DNA from: Agelas oroides
Lineage: Eukaryota; Porifera; Demospongiae; Agelasida; Agelasidae
Assembly: GCA_949130485.1 (NCBI GenBank)
Contig: OX422183.1
Location: 1,879,436 to 1,943,435, forward strand
Direction of reading: 5' to 3'
DNA: 64,000 bases
Position numbers and translations under genes: made by a program. Shown here one piece after another: positions 21,173 through 31,682 of the stretch (position 1 is its first letter; each line of letters starts with the position of its first letter). The notes under the pieces were generated by a model that did no database searches, had not been told where the DNA came from, and saw only the letters and a program-made list of their open reading frames with translations.

Positions 21173-21640
21173 GTGTTTCTGCTTGTACTGGTGTGGTTGA
21201 TGGCAGTGTTTGGGGACAAAAGTAGGGAAGAGAGGAAGAGAATTATTGTCAGCTACGACAACATGTGCCACTTAAACAATTTGAAGGCAGCAAAGAAGCC
21301 ACTTCCACTCCCAGGAGACCTGCAGTACTTATGGCTGGACGTGACCAAGATAATTGACGAATTACACATAAAGAACCACGCTGATAAGAGGTGCATTGAG
21401 AAATATAACCCGAAGGAGGTCCTGTCAGACTTGTCCTGCGAACATACTTTTGCATGGCTGTCCAGGTTTAAAAAAAATCCTAAGTGCCATGCCCAAGACA
21501 CACCACCACTTTTACTTGCATCGCATGGTACAATGTATATTTCGAAGTGCTATGCAGAAGGGAGGCGACCAGTTCAACCGAAACTTCGAAAAGGATTAGT
21601 TGTAATGACATATTATATCCTACAATTTACTAGTAACTGA
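21173..21640 (+). pseudogene. KDZ-like transposase C-terminal remnant
   Basis: The plus-strand frame reads YDNMCHLNNLKAAKKPLPLP, then VTKIIDELHIKNHADKRC, EKYNPKEV and CEHTFAWLSRFKK. This motif series (DNMC, H-x-KNH, CEQTF-WLSRFK) is known from large transposase-like proteins of the Kyakuja-Dileera-Zisupton type. After a run of eight A at about 21470 the homologous frame shifts: SAMPKTHHHFYLHRMV continues in a different frame. The catalytic N-terminal half is missing. It is a dead fragment of an autonomous element; the precise family is uncertain. Confidence 0.55.
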
Positions 21641-21978
21641 TGACTTTATTAGGTGTACATTATTATGTACCCATGCATCATGCATACTGTTAATAGAAAA
21701 CATCTGATAAAGCACAACCACTGATAACCACTGACAACCACTCATATAACCACTGACAACCACTGATAACCACAGATAACCATGCACAACCACTGATAAC
21801 CACAGATAACCATGCATAACCACTGATAACCACAATAACCATGCACAACCACTGATAACCACAGATAACCATGCATAACCACTGATAACCACAATAACCA
21901 TAAGAACCACTGATAGCCACTGACAACCAATATCAGAAAACCATGCACAACCACCGATAACCACTGATAACCACAATA

Positions 21979-22036
21979 ACTAGCCTCGTGTCCAGGCTCC
22001 TCCCCGTTTTTCTGCACGGGGAGGAGCCTGCATGGG
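21979..22036. mobile_element. Hairpin MITE inside minisatellite, copy 1
   Basis: Arms CAGGCTCCTCCCCGT and ACGGGGAGGAGCCTG enclose TTTTCTGC, with TAGCCTCGTGTC before the left arm. The second copy, at 22254-22306, differs by a few bases, so the MITE inserted before the 275-bp block duplicated. Confidence 0.7.
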
Positions 22037-22253
22037 TACATGATAACCACAATAACCATGATAACCATAAGAACCACTAACCATCTCTCTGGTGCTTGAT
22101 AACCATGATAACCATGCACAACCACTGATAACCACAGATAACCATGCATAACCACTGATAACCACAATAACCATAAGAACCACTGATAGCCACTGACAAC
22201 CAATATCAGAAAACCATGCACAACCACCGATAACCACTGATAACCACAATAAC

Positions 22254-22306
22254 TAGCCTCGTATCCAGGCTCCTCCCCGTTTTTCTGCACGGGGAGGAGC
22301 CTGGGT
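22254..22306. mobile_element. Hairpin MITE inside minisatellite, copy 2
   Basis: The same hairpin, TAGCCTCGTATCCAGGCTCC with its complement GGAGGAGCCTGG, carried along by the block duplication; the right end lacks the GCAT seen in copy 1. Confidence 0.7.
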
Positions 22307-22399
22307 ACATGATAACCACAATAACCATGATAACCATAAGAACCACTAACCATCTCTCTGGTGCTTGATAACCATGATAACCATGAAAAACAGTTATTG

Positions 22400-22704
22400 C
22401 AGCATCTTAAAAATCCTCGCGGCTTCCCCCTATATTGCTGAGCCACAAGTGCAACCAGACACGGTACCCGGAGTAGCCAGCCTGAAACCTGAGGATCTTC
22501 GACTGTACCCGCTTTATCAGCGCTGCTGGTCTCTGCAGCAGTTGAAACAGCTCGGTTAGAAACAGCAAGAGTAGGATTTCCACCGCAAGCTGCTGGATCA
22601 CCTGAAGAGGAAGGATCAAAGTTATCAGTAGCTAATTCAGTTTCTTCTTGTCCAAAAACTCTGCTAAGCGCTTGGCACTCCTGCGCTGACGAGAGGGAGG
22701 AGAT
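22400..22704 (-). pseudogene. Open minus-strand fragment of unknown origin
   Basis: A minus-strand frame without an ATG stays open for about 300 bases and has ordinary composition: SSAQECQALSRVFGQEETEL, then ATDNFDPSSSGDPAACGG and QYRGKPRGFLRCC, before running into the minisatellite. It resembles no family I recognise; it may be an exon or a retroelement remnant. Confidence 0.25.
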
Positions 22705-22922
22705 GCTCTTACCAACTGAGCCACTGGAGCTCTGGCATTGGAGCAGAGGGTAGATGGTATTTATCCATAGACACAGATTGAGAGATCCAGCCTGAGATTC
22801 GAAATGTGTCTATGGATAAATACCAGCTATCCTCTGCTCCAATGCCAGAGCTCCAGTGGCTCAGTTGGTAAGAGCATCTGACTAGAATTCAGAAGACCCA
22901 GGTTCGAATCCTGGCTGGATCT
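22698..22922. repeat. tRNA-like palindrome; plus half folds as a complete cloverleaf
   Basis: The plus unit at 22850-22922 can be laid out as a 73-base tRNA: acceptor GCTCCAG/CTGGATC (one mismatch), D-stem GCTC/GAGC, anticodon stem TCTGA/TCAGA with loop CTAGAAT, a four-base variable region, and T-stem CCAGG/CCTGG with loop TTCGAAT. The anticodon would be AGA (Ser), but a serine tRNA should have a long variable arm, so a tRNA-derived SINE or recoded tRNA is more likely. An inverted half-copy ends at 22700; the arms of the palindrome extend through GGATAAATACCA. Confidence 0.6.
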
Positions 22923-22929
22923 CATTCTT

Positions 22930-23830
22930 CATAACAGGAGTATATTACCCAGACCTAACTAATACACTACTGTCAGCAGAAAGAACGAAGGTGGTCAAGA
23001 CACTATAATATATATCATCTAGATCGAGTGACTATAGTCACTCTAGGTTATTGTGCATCTTGGAGTGTACGTATGTCATTAGGAGCAAATTATTTCCTAC
23101 TACTGTGCGCAGTTAAAAATGAGGTATTCATTTGCATGTTTAAATGAAGAGCCCAGATGGGCTAGCCTGCCAGACAATCGATGCAGAAACAACATGAGCA
23201 GAAGATGGCCATTAAGAAAATTCCACTAGCCATGGTGTATGCATGATTTGAGTTTAAAATTACCAGTAGTAAGAACTTCCTACTGACTCCTGTATCTCAG
23301 TCCAGCTGTGCAGCACACATGCAGCTATAGCTATGTCAAGTTTCGTGCAGACTTGTGTAAGTTCTGTAAGTTTCCAAGTGTCAGTACTGGCTGCATCCAT
23401 ACAACGAGGGAAAGCTCTGAAAATGTGGCCACATTGTGCTCAACAGCCTGATTACACAGTGCCACACCTACCAGAAATGTACCGGAAGCTGCTGAGTTAA
23501 AGACATCTTGCTATAAGGGACAAAATTGTTGGTTCCCAATAGTGTCTACTATAGTAGGGCTATGGTAGCTAAATCGCTATTATGTAGGCTGAGACTATTC
23601 TTGCAGGCACAATCATTCAGCCAGATCCCCAAGACTCAAACTCAACTACAATCTGTTCTGCTTCATTATTATCTGAAGGGATGGATTGCATGCTTTGTAG
23701 TAAGAGCTGCAGGCCACCTGCACTGGAGAGATGCACTTTTCAACTTTTACTGGAATATGTAAAATAAACCGCAACATAGCTAGGTGGAAGGGTATAAATT
23801 TCTAGTCTTGTTACCAGACCCTCACCAAGT
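22930..23830. other. Repeat mosaic without genes
   Basis: It contains a region inverted at 52570-52800 (CACTCTAGGTTATTGTG; AGGAAATAATTTG-type block) and a diverged pogo-like MITE 3' part near 23450-23560 (ATGTACCGGAAGC, GGACAAAATTGTTGG). No gene is seen. Confidence 0.5.
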
Positions 23831-26073
23831 TGTGTTGTACTGTACTGAGGGTCAGCTAAGTGTGCATTGCGACTATGGGTCAAGTAACTTTGGATCCATC
23901 CTGTGATGTAAGGATTGAAGATAACTTTTGAAGCAAAAGAACATGAGGAACTGAGTCAAAATTATGCCCTGCTGATGTTGAAGAACACTGAGCATACCTC
24001 AGCCTTGTTGTCGAGAGTTTGCAAACAGTCATGTGAAAAAGACAGCAGGGCTGTGGTGGTTGATTACCATGGGAGAAGCCCCACTGCCTGTCGGAGATTG
24101 GTCGATAATTTTCTGGCACCAACAAGTCTCTCTTTTTAGGTATTGGAACAATTCTGGCACATTTCCACAGCTCAGGGAAGGAGCAGGTTTGAATTAAAAG
24201 GTTGGAAAGCTTTGGAACAATACTGGAAATGGTGCCTTTTAGCATCTTAGCAGAGATTTCGTCAGGTCCAGTAGATTTGCTGTTGTCAAGACCAAATACT
24301 TCATCTTCAGTACATAGAAGGGACGATACTCCAGATTTGGGTGGGCTTGTGGAGAGACAGTAATTAACGGTGGATGTGAGTAATTAAATTGTTATAGAAC
24401 TGTTTGTTTAGACAATTAGCTTTGTCATAATCATTAATGGCATGAGAGTCTCCAGTAGAGAGAGTTGGAATACTGGATGGTGGTTTGGACAGAGACTTAA
24501 TTAATGACCCTCCAAAATGGAGTGGAGTCGGCTTGATGAAGTTGAAAGACTTACCTTTTCCAAGATGACCAGAGCACATTCACATTGGTAGCATTTGTGA
24601 ACATTGAGTGCCAGTCAGTTGCATCTAATATGTCACATGCTAAGTTGAAGTTGGCAAGAGAGTAGCTAACACCAAACGGTTCTCCATGAGTTGGAGGATG
24701 GTCTTTTGACAGCCACATCTGTATTGACAGTGCATGATCTGATTAGAAAGGGGAGGGATTGTACAACAAAAATTAAAGTGAGAAGGGGATGATACAAAAA
24801 GTAAGTCAATGATGGAATGATTTCTGTTAAAATTAAAAAATGAGTAAAATCTTTAACAGTTTGATGCAGTGAAAAATAATAGTAAACAGCTGGGAGTACA
24901 GAGGATGACTTGGGTTGGAAACATCAATGTTAAAAAAATGTAACTAGCGATACATGCAGGTTAGACAATGTAGAGAACAAACACTATGTGGTCTATATAA
25001 AAGACAAAACACAAAATTTACAAGAAAGGAACCCAAATGACACAATGATGCACTCAAAGGTCTGATTAGCTACAAAAACAGTATTGTAAGTAAACAAGTC
25101 ACTAATGTACATGAGGACATCTTCACCATGTCGAGACCTGTCAAGTCTTACAATGCAATATCAGGTATGTGGTGAAGTTAGAAAATATCGTTGCTGAGCC
25201 ATGTTCAGTAGCTAATAAAAACTATGTAAGGCTTGTGGAGAAGGCATTCAGCTTCAAGGCTGTCAAGTTTGCGATATAGACTCCTAGCATTATAATAAGA
25301 TTGGATGTTTTAGTGCAGGAGAAGCCCTTCTTGGGTCTCTCCTGGGGTTACCCCTAAAAAAGGAGAGGATTCAGCTGCAACGTCTGTGGAGGGGTGAGGC
25401 TGGCTCACTTACAGGTACTGGGTGTGTTTGTGGTGGTTGCAACTCCAGGAGATCATCATGAGACTGAATCAGCAGGTTTCTAACAGAACTGAAGCTTCCA
25501 GGAAGTGTGGTCTGAAACCACTCCCAAACCTGAGTCAAGTTTGGCTAGGACTGGCATGAATGACAAACCACCATCTGGGCTTATGGAAAGAATCTCCAAT
25601 TTGGTCTTTTCGCTTGACTTTAAATCCAGACTCGATCTTGAAATAACTCCTTTGACAGATCACACTGTAGTTGTTCCCCATATTTTCCTGACACCAGACC
25701 TGCTATATTTATATTGAACTCACCAGCTGGATGGTGGCCTTTGGCGGGTTTTTGCCTGAGGTGTTTTCCTCGAGTTGGTGGCAGCCATCTTGGCATGTGA
25801 AGGCTTGGCGTGTCTGTCAGGTGTAGAATGGCTGTGGATAGAGGACTTCAGCTGTTCCACATCATCCTTGAGAGTGTCCAGTGCTGCTTTGTAGTTTTGG
25901 GGGTGGCCAAGGAGAGCTTCTCGGAGTTTGTTGAGTTCAGACCTAAGGGCTGACACTTCATCTTGAATAATTGCTCTCTGACTGCACTGAGTACTGGTTG
26001 CATAGTAGAGGTGCCAGGAATGTAGCCGAGACAGAGTAAGCCCCCACACTTTTTGTATATTAGCTAGTTTCAT
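23830..26073 (-). mobile_element. Decayed non-LTR retrotransposon (LINE family C)
   Basis: Minus-strand remnants in LINE order: an ORF1-like piece at 25720-26073 with a coiled coil (ALRSELNKLREALLG, LKDDVEQLKSSI) and a basic Pro/Lys tail; a piece at 24364-24579 (KANCLNKQFYNNL); and reverse-transcriptase sequence at 23880-24245, with ELWKCARIVPIPKKRDLLVP then ENYRPIS. Several frameshifts and deletions separate them. Part of the same family recurs at 53560-54220. It is non-functional. Confidence 0.7.
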
Positions 26074-26446
26074 GTGAATGGGCTAACTTGACTTATAACC
26101 ATATGTGCACTACTGAAATGTTGGTGATTGGCTTAGCTATATGTTGCACCACCAGAATGATATATGGACCAGCTTCTCAGCTCTGTGAGAGTAATTACTT
26201 GGTGTGTATGCATGTCACAATTTACTCACAGGGATTTATGAGAATTTGTAAAGGAGTCACTACAACACTGACTTGGAGAACTTGCAAGGAAGTGACCACA
26301 ATTCTGTAGCTACTATCATGAAATTGAGAACATTTGTGCAGGACATGGCAGCTAAAATGGCTAGGGTCTCAACAAACACTCCTGGCTTTTACTGAGAGGA
26401 GTCTCAGATTTCAAACCAAGATTCATGGCTGAGTCCAGTCATAGAA

Positions 26447-26858
26447 CAGGGCCGTAGGAGCAGGTCCGGCAGGTCCGGCGGCCGCCGGACCAATGTTCGG
26501 CCAACCAACCCGCGCAGAAATGCCGTATAAGTTTCGCCGGGCGTTTTGTCCAATTCTTGCTCCAAGATCACCGTACTAGGGACCCCGGCTTGGCGATTAA
26601 ATTGAAATACTACATATAGTTAGCTCAGTGATAAAATTTTCGAGTGATCGTAACACCGTTACGGCGACGAAGACAAGAAAGTTCGCAGACAGTAATCATG
26701 TAGGGTTCAGCGACAACAGCTTCAAAACGGTGTAAAAAGTAATTTGAGAGCATAGTAATTTGCTGGTGGGGTGAACTGGGGGCGGGGGCGTGTGTATTAT
26801 GCGCGCGCTTGCGCCGTATTATGGCCGGACCATTTCAAATTTGATTCCTACGGGCCTG
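26447..26858. mobile_element. MITE with CAGGGCCGTAGGA ends and 5-bp duplication
   Basis: It opens CAGGGCCGTAGGAGCAGG and closes GATTCCTACGGGCCTG, with TAGAA directly on both sides (26442-26446 and 26859-26863). The CA...TG ends resemble hAT elements, though the duplication here is 5 rather than 8 bases. It inserted in the upstream region of EF-hand paralogue 2. Confidence 0.75.
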
Positions 26859-27160
26859 TAGAAAAGGCCAAAGAAGCTTGTATTTTGCAATATCAGGGTC
26901 AATTAGTGATGACCCCAGCTGTTTAATTGGCCAAAGGTCAACCATGCCCTAAGTCCTGTGCATCCCTTGAGGAATGGGACATGTTACCTTCAATTCTGAT
27001 ATTACACAGTTTGTGGGGGTCATCACAACTCGATCACAACTCGATCATGCTGCCAGGAGGCGTGACAGGAACTTCCGGTTATCGCTTTGAATATCATTTG
27101 CATCTCATCGAAATTCTCGCACGTAATATTTGTAGCTTTAATTTAATTGACGTTCGCACC

Positions 27161-27170
27161 ATATAAAAAG
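27161..27170 (+). promoter_or_regulatory. TATA box of EF-hand paralogue 2
   Basis: ATATAAAAAG, followed by GAGTCA, lies 26 bases before the first ATG. The same string stands ahead of paralogue 3, whereas the sequence further upstream has diverged, so the core promoter has been kept. Confidence 0.6.
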
Positions 27171-27195
27171 GAGTCAAATCGACGAATCTTGCCAT

Positions 27196-28938
27196 ATGAC
27201 CGCACCTGCCAGCCAAGAATCCAGAAAGATGAGCGAAATCGAGCAAGAAGTGACCCGAATTCGGGCAGACATTGAGAAAGTGCGGGTGCAAAAGCGGCAG
27301 AGGCTGCGCGACCTCGACTTCTTCATTCTGGATAACTCGATCCGCGAGAGCACAGTGGGACAACTGCGCAGCCACACGATAGAGAACAAAAAGAAGATAT
27401 ACGAGCAGGTCAAAAAGTGCGGCATGCACAGTATCGTTGTCGCCTCTTTTGCGCACTTGGCCCGTGTGGACGACGACTTTTGCCAGTGGCTGAAAGACGA
27501 GAAAGAAGACTTCAGCAAGCTTTTCTCGTTCTCCGAAGTCACGGAGGGGCTGCGGGACGGAGCCTACGACACAGAGACGATACCTGTCGCGTTGCGCAAG
27601 AATAAAAAATATGGCTTGTACAATACGTTCTTCGAGGTGGACCTGGCCAACCCTGACTGCCAGTGGGGCACCAAATTCACTGTGGACGACATGTGCCAGC
27701 TCATTCTCAAGTGGATGAAATGGGTGTACGACAACATCAACAAGGACGCCCGTATCCTGATCAACTTCAGGGACCTTCCACAGGTGATGACCCAAGCTCC
27801 AGAGAGGCTGCTTACGATAGTCAAGTTCCTTTCCACACTACCTTCTCATCTACGCATGTTTGCTCTTGCCTTTGAAGACCCGATGGGTGAATACCTGCCC
27901 GAGGAGCTGGAAGCTTGGACGGCAAGTATTCGACGAACCATGGACTCCAATGGGTGGTCATCAGGGAAAATTTTGGTCCACATCCACCAGAAGTGGGATC
28001 TCCAGACTGCATCTCAGTTGGATTGTCTGAGTGCTGGAGCTGATGGTGTGTGGGCCAGTCTTTGTGAAGAGGGAGCAGCCATGGGCCATGCGAGCTCCAG
28101 TGTCACTCTGATGAACCTTGTTCGCTTGGGCAATAAGAAGGTGTTAGAGACGTACAGTTGCAAAGAGATAAGAAAGGCAGCCATAGCAGTGACCAAGCTC
28201 ACAACTGGGAAGCCGCCTCACCCCAAGCAAGTGGTGTATGGAGAGAGAGCCTTAGACTTGGTATTTGGTTTTATTGGTGTTGGGGATTTCAATCTTGGCG
28301 ATTTTTTTGGCGAGAAGACCACCAATCGTATCACCACGCTGGCAACACATGAGATGATCAGGGATCGCCTTGTGAACCTGTTTGGAGAGAATGAGCAGTT
28401 TACTCTAGACATGGCAAGGAAGATGAAAGATACGATGCTTGAGGACTTGCACAACAAGAGAAAGGAAGAGTACCAGAGCAAAGTTGGTATTGCCATTCTC
28501 TTCGATCGTGCTGGGGGACAACTGACACCAGCAATGAGCGACAGCATAGCTGACGTGGAGGTAAAACGTCCTCACCAGAAAGCCATCATTGATGAAATAC
28601 GTGAGATTTGGGACCTCTGGGATTTAGCAGATGTTAAGCAGGGAGATGATTGCTTACAGTTTGATTCATTCTATCATGGTTTCATGGCTCCATATTTTGG
28701 CTGCTATCGATGCGTTGACACTAGAAAGGCATTCAAAGCAATTGACATGGATAGCGATGGGTTAGTGGATTGGAATGAGTTCATGGTGTATGTCAAGTGG
28801 GCGATGAATGAGTATCCCGAAACTGAGACTGCCGATGAAGTGATGCAAATTGCATTTGAGAAGGGCATCATCCCTGCCATGCGAGATGAGAAAGTCAAGA
28901 ATTGCGACTCACACGTCGGCTGCAGATTCAACAAGTAG
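27196..28938 (+). CDS. Intronless HMGL/DRE-TIM-like protein with EF-hand, paralogue 2
   Basis: 580 residues, colinear with paralogue 1 from the shared KMSEIEQE start (28 bases into the frame) to the final CRFNK. All landmark motifs are kept: INFRDLP, FEDPMGEYLPEEL, VHIHQKWDL, the CEEGAAMGHASS loop and the EF-hand loop DMDSDGLVDWNE. Differences cluster at the two ends; the most diverged part is near residue 450 (GGQLTPAMSDSIADVEVKRP against GGKLTPEMRDIIAKVEVKAP). The central ~550 bases are identical to paralogue 1 over all positions compared. The leader before KMSE differs (TAPASQESR) but includes the same SQE/SRKM tail. It is intact and probably expressed from its own TATA box. Function is unproven, as for paralogue 1. 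Confidence 0.88.
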   Translation: MTAPASQESRKMSEIEQEVTRIRADIEKVRVQKRQRLRDLDFFILDNSIRESTVGQLRSHTIENKKKIYEQVKKCGMHSIVVASFAHLARVDDDFCQWLKDEKEDFSKLFSFSEVTEGLRDGAYDTETIPVALRKNKKYGLYNTFFEVDLANPDCQWGTKFTVDDMCQLILKWMKWVYDNINKDARILINFRDLPQVMTQAPERLLTIVKFLSTLPSHLRMFALAFEDPMGEYLPEELEAWTASIRRTMDSNGWSSGKILVHIHQKWDLQTASQLDCLSAGADGVWASLCEEGAAMGHASSSVTLMNLVRLGNKKVLETYSCKEIRKAAIAVTKLTTGKPPHPKQVVYGERALDLVFGFIGVGDFNLGDFFGEKTTNRITTLATHEMIRDRLVNLFGENEQFTLDMARKMKDTMLEDLHNKRKEEYQSKVGIAILFDRAGGQLTPAMSDSIADVEVKRPHQKAIIDEIREIWDLWDLADVKQGDDCLQFDSFYHGFMAPYFGCYRCVDTRKAFKAIDMDSDGLVDWNEFMVYVKWAMNEYPETETADEVMQIAFEKGIIPAMRDEKVKNCDSHVGCRFNK

Positions 28939-29640
28939 CTCACTCTGTGGAGTAGTTGAACTATGAACTAAATTGCATCTTGAGATTTTTCTAGGTTGTG
29001 TGTTTACTTTTGCTTTTGCTGGAAATTAGGCCATGACAAATTATAATGCTAGCATAATTTGAGAATACGAGGTACTCAAAAACACAAGAGAATTGTAATA
29101 GGTACAAATATTCAGACTTTTGAGAATAATAGGCACTACAGTCCCTCAAGCACATTAAAGTTGCTTTACATATTTGCTCCCAAAATTTAGGAGGTCACCT
29201 GATTAGCTCCCTGTTGCAAAACTAATACTTTTGCCCATTATTACTGTAATGCTATAATACTGGTGAACTGCTATATATGCATGAAAAAAACACAGCTTAA
29301 AACAGCATAATTGAGAATAACGGGGCAACTCTTTAAAACATAATAGGCATAAGTCATGAGCATAAAGGAACAGAATAATAGGTCAGTAAAAAAGCGTAAT
29401 TAATTTAGTCTATGTCAAAGGTCACTGGAAGTTGACTTAACTTCCCACAAAGAAGAGTTTAAATGCTGGCACCCAAGATGTGTTCGGAACTCTGACCATC
29501 CCATCGCAATCAAAAGTACATATGTACATCTGGTACAAGAGAAGAATCTTCTCTCCGTTCTGGAGCCTTTCTTTGTCTGCTAAGGCTTGTATGGTCACAT
29601 TCAATGATCACAGAATGAATGAGTATGCATGTACTAACTT
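28939..29640. other. 3' flank of paralogue 2
   Basis: It shares with the 3' flank of paralogue 1 the CTAAATTGCATCTTGAG block and, further on, GGTCACTGGAAGTTGAC and ATGTGTTCGGAACTCTGACC. Between these is an A/T-rich insert with AGAATAATAGG words that paralogue 1 lacks. No gene is seen. Confidence 0.5.
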
Positions 29641-29854
29641 AAAACATATTTCAGTCAGGTAGTCTATTGAGCTAGCTAGACCAGCTTTCTTAATTTCTGA
29701 AAGTTGAAGCAAAAATTTTTAAAAAGAACAGCTAAAACCTGGCTCCTAAGATGTATTTGAGATTCCATCATAATTTTACCAGCCCATCTCAATCAAATGT
29801 ACATTGTGTAATGCTATCTGCACAAGAAAAAAAAACTTCTTTATCCTGGAGGCT

Positions 29855-30290
29855 TCTTTTTCAAGGGTAGAAACAGATGCCAGCCTTCGTATGTCCACAT
29901 GCAATGATAACCTCATTTAGGTGAATGAGTATGCATGTACTTGTCAAGGGTAGAGACAGATGACAGCTTCTGGTATGCACGATTGGTATGTCCACATGCA
30001 ATGATAATCTCATTTAGGTGAATCAGTAGAGACAGATGACAGCTTCTGGTATGCACGATTGGTATGTCCACATGCAATGATAACCTCATTTAGGTGAATT
30101 AATATGCATGCACTTGTAAAGGGTAGAGACAGATGACAGCTTCTGGTATGCACAATTGGTATGGCCACATGCAATGAATTTAGGTGAATGAATATGCATG
30201 TACTTGTCAAGGGTAGAGACAGATGACAGCTTCTGGTATGCACGATTGGTATGTCCACATGCAATGATAACCTCATTGAGTATATGCATG
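29855..30290. repeat. ~95-bp minisatellite, array 1
   Basis: About five partly deleted copies of a unit containing GGTAGAGACAGATGACAGC, TTCTGGTATGCACGATTGG, CCACATGCAATGATAACC and CATTTAGGTGAATGAGTATG. Array 2 of the same unit is at 54495-55345 and single copies flank the hAT MITE near 19700 and 20213. Confidence 0.85.
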
Positions 30291-30329
30291 TTTGTACTGA
30301 AAATAATCAGGGTGAATGGCACTCATAAA

Positions 30330-30672
30330 CACCAGAAATCCAGGTCATGATTTCATCGTAAAGCTTAGTCCATGCATGTGTAGCTACATTAGCTGCCCTA
30401 GCTGGAGAAATGGCTGGCATATGTGGTACTTGGCTATCTCGGGTGAGGACTTAGCTACTTGGGCATTTTGGAAATTGGCTATAGTGACAAATCCTGCTAT
30501 ATGCCATGACAAATTAGTAAACCAGCAAGCAAAAACACTTTCAAAGCCCCGTGAATGGCAAATGATGTGCACGTAGGAGGCCAGGATGATTGACTTGATG
30601 TACTACATCACTCATCAGTGACATAATATCCTGTATCAGCTTGCTCAGGCTCGCCCCCACAATGTTCTACAT
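30330..30672. mobile_element. Half element with GGGGGCGAGC end
   Basis: This stretch ends GCTCAGGCTCGCCCCCACA followed by ATGTTCTACATTTT, the same terminus as the long-TIR element and the LINE-interrupting inserts. Inverted, its last 230 bases match 40545-40760 (AAGCTGATACAG, CACTGATGAGTGA). It recurs at 55395-55735. Confidence 0.55.
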
Positions 30673-31319
30673 TTTCTAGTATTTGTACACTTCAATGGTA
30701 TTGATGCTGCCTTGCACTATTGTATATATAGCCTTGTCTGAACACCTAGTGGCTAGCTTGCAAATAAGAACCTTTGCCAGGTTTATAATGCCTCTTGGTT
30801 TCTCTTGATATCACCAAGTATTGCAGGTTTGTCTTACAGTTCATTGACTTAAAAGCACGATTTCTACCCACACGAGACTATAGATTTCTACTACATGTAG
30901 GAAACTGCTCCATTCTCAGTTTGAGCTGCATTCACAGTTTTACTATACATATCTGTTATCACAAAGGATACTATGATTTATGGGTACATGCATATCACCT
31001 TGCTTTCTTAATTCAATAAACCTCATGGTTATTCATGACCATGCAGTATATGTAGCTAATTAGCAGCATATTGGCATCACTCACTATACCAACTAGCTAT
31101 ATCTTGCCTCAACTGGAGTTTGAAACCAGGGGCTTTGTATTTGATTCGCAGCAACTTCTAGCACTACTAAATTTTCAGTGACTGTTCAAGAAGTTATGGG
31201 TTCCCCAGAGCATTGACCAGATCACTCAAACTCGCATGCATAATCTAACAACCAGACCACTCAAACGTAACTCTTCAAGATTTGTGAATAGTTACCAATT
31301 CTCTCAGTTGGATAATTAC

Positions 31320-31682
31320 CGTATAGCCGGAAAATTTGACGGGGAATTAAATTTGGCGGTTTGGCGGTTGGGGTTGAAACCGCCAAATTAAAATCCGCCA
31401 ATATTATTTTCGCCCGCAACGCGTAATGCATGCAGTGGCGCTCTTGGCCCCGCCCAGCGCCCTCTACGCGAGCTGTACATGTAGCTAGCTCGGCGCTAGC
31501 ACGCTATACCAGTTACAAAGTTTGCGAACTCACGGCTTTGTCCAAGTACCTCAAGCGAGAGGACGGCAAAGCTCCTGATAAACGCACGCGCAATGTTTAT
31601 GATGACGTAGTACGCTGCGAGGCGCAAACCGCCAAATTCAATATTTTTCTACGCTAGGTTTGGGGCCAAACCGCCAAATTTA
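31320..31682. mobile_element. MITE with GGCGGTTTGGCGGTT blocks
   Basis: The left part has AAATTTGGCGGTTTGGCGG and CCGCCAAATTAAAATCCGCC; the right part has the inverted AAACCGCCAAATTCAAT and AAACCGCCAAATTTACAA. The unit looks like a non-coding inverted-repeat element; exact ends are not certain. Confidence 0.55.

Larger units (their letters stand above)
21718..22385. repeat. ATAACCAC(TG) minisatellite with higher-order duplication
   Basis: Short units such as ATAACCACTG, ATAACCACAG and ATAACCATGC fill the region. On top of this, a ~275-base block containing a hairpin MITE is tandemly duplicated (about 21835-22110 and 22111-22385). The open minus-strand frames rich in WLSVV and GYQWL are a by-product of the repeat. 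Confidence 0.85.

Noticed and set aside
21620-22446. Minus-strand frames of GYQWLSVV repeats resembling a repeat protein
   Set aside because: The ATAACCAC minisatellite is open in several frames at once, a sign of composition and not coding.
22850-22922. Functional tRNA-Ser(AGA)
   Set aside because: Lacks the long variable arm required for serine tRNAs and lies in a repeated palindrome, so it is listed as a tRNA-like repeat.
29855-30290. Regular spaced ~95-bp repeats as a possible CRISPR array
   Set aside because: Units are contiguous and diverge by deletions; the spacing comes from tandem duplication.
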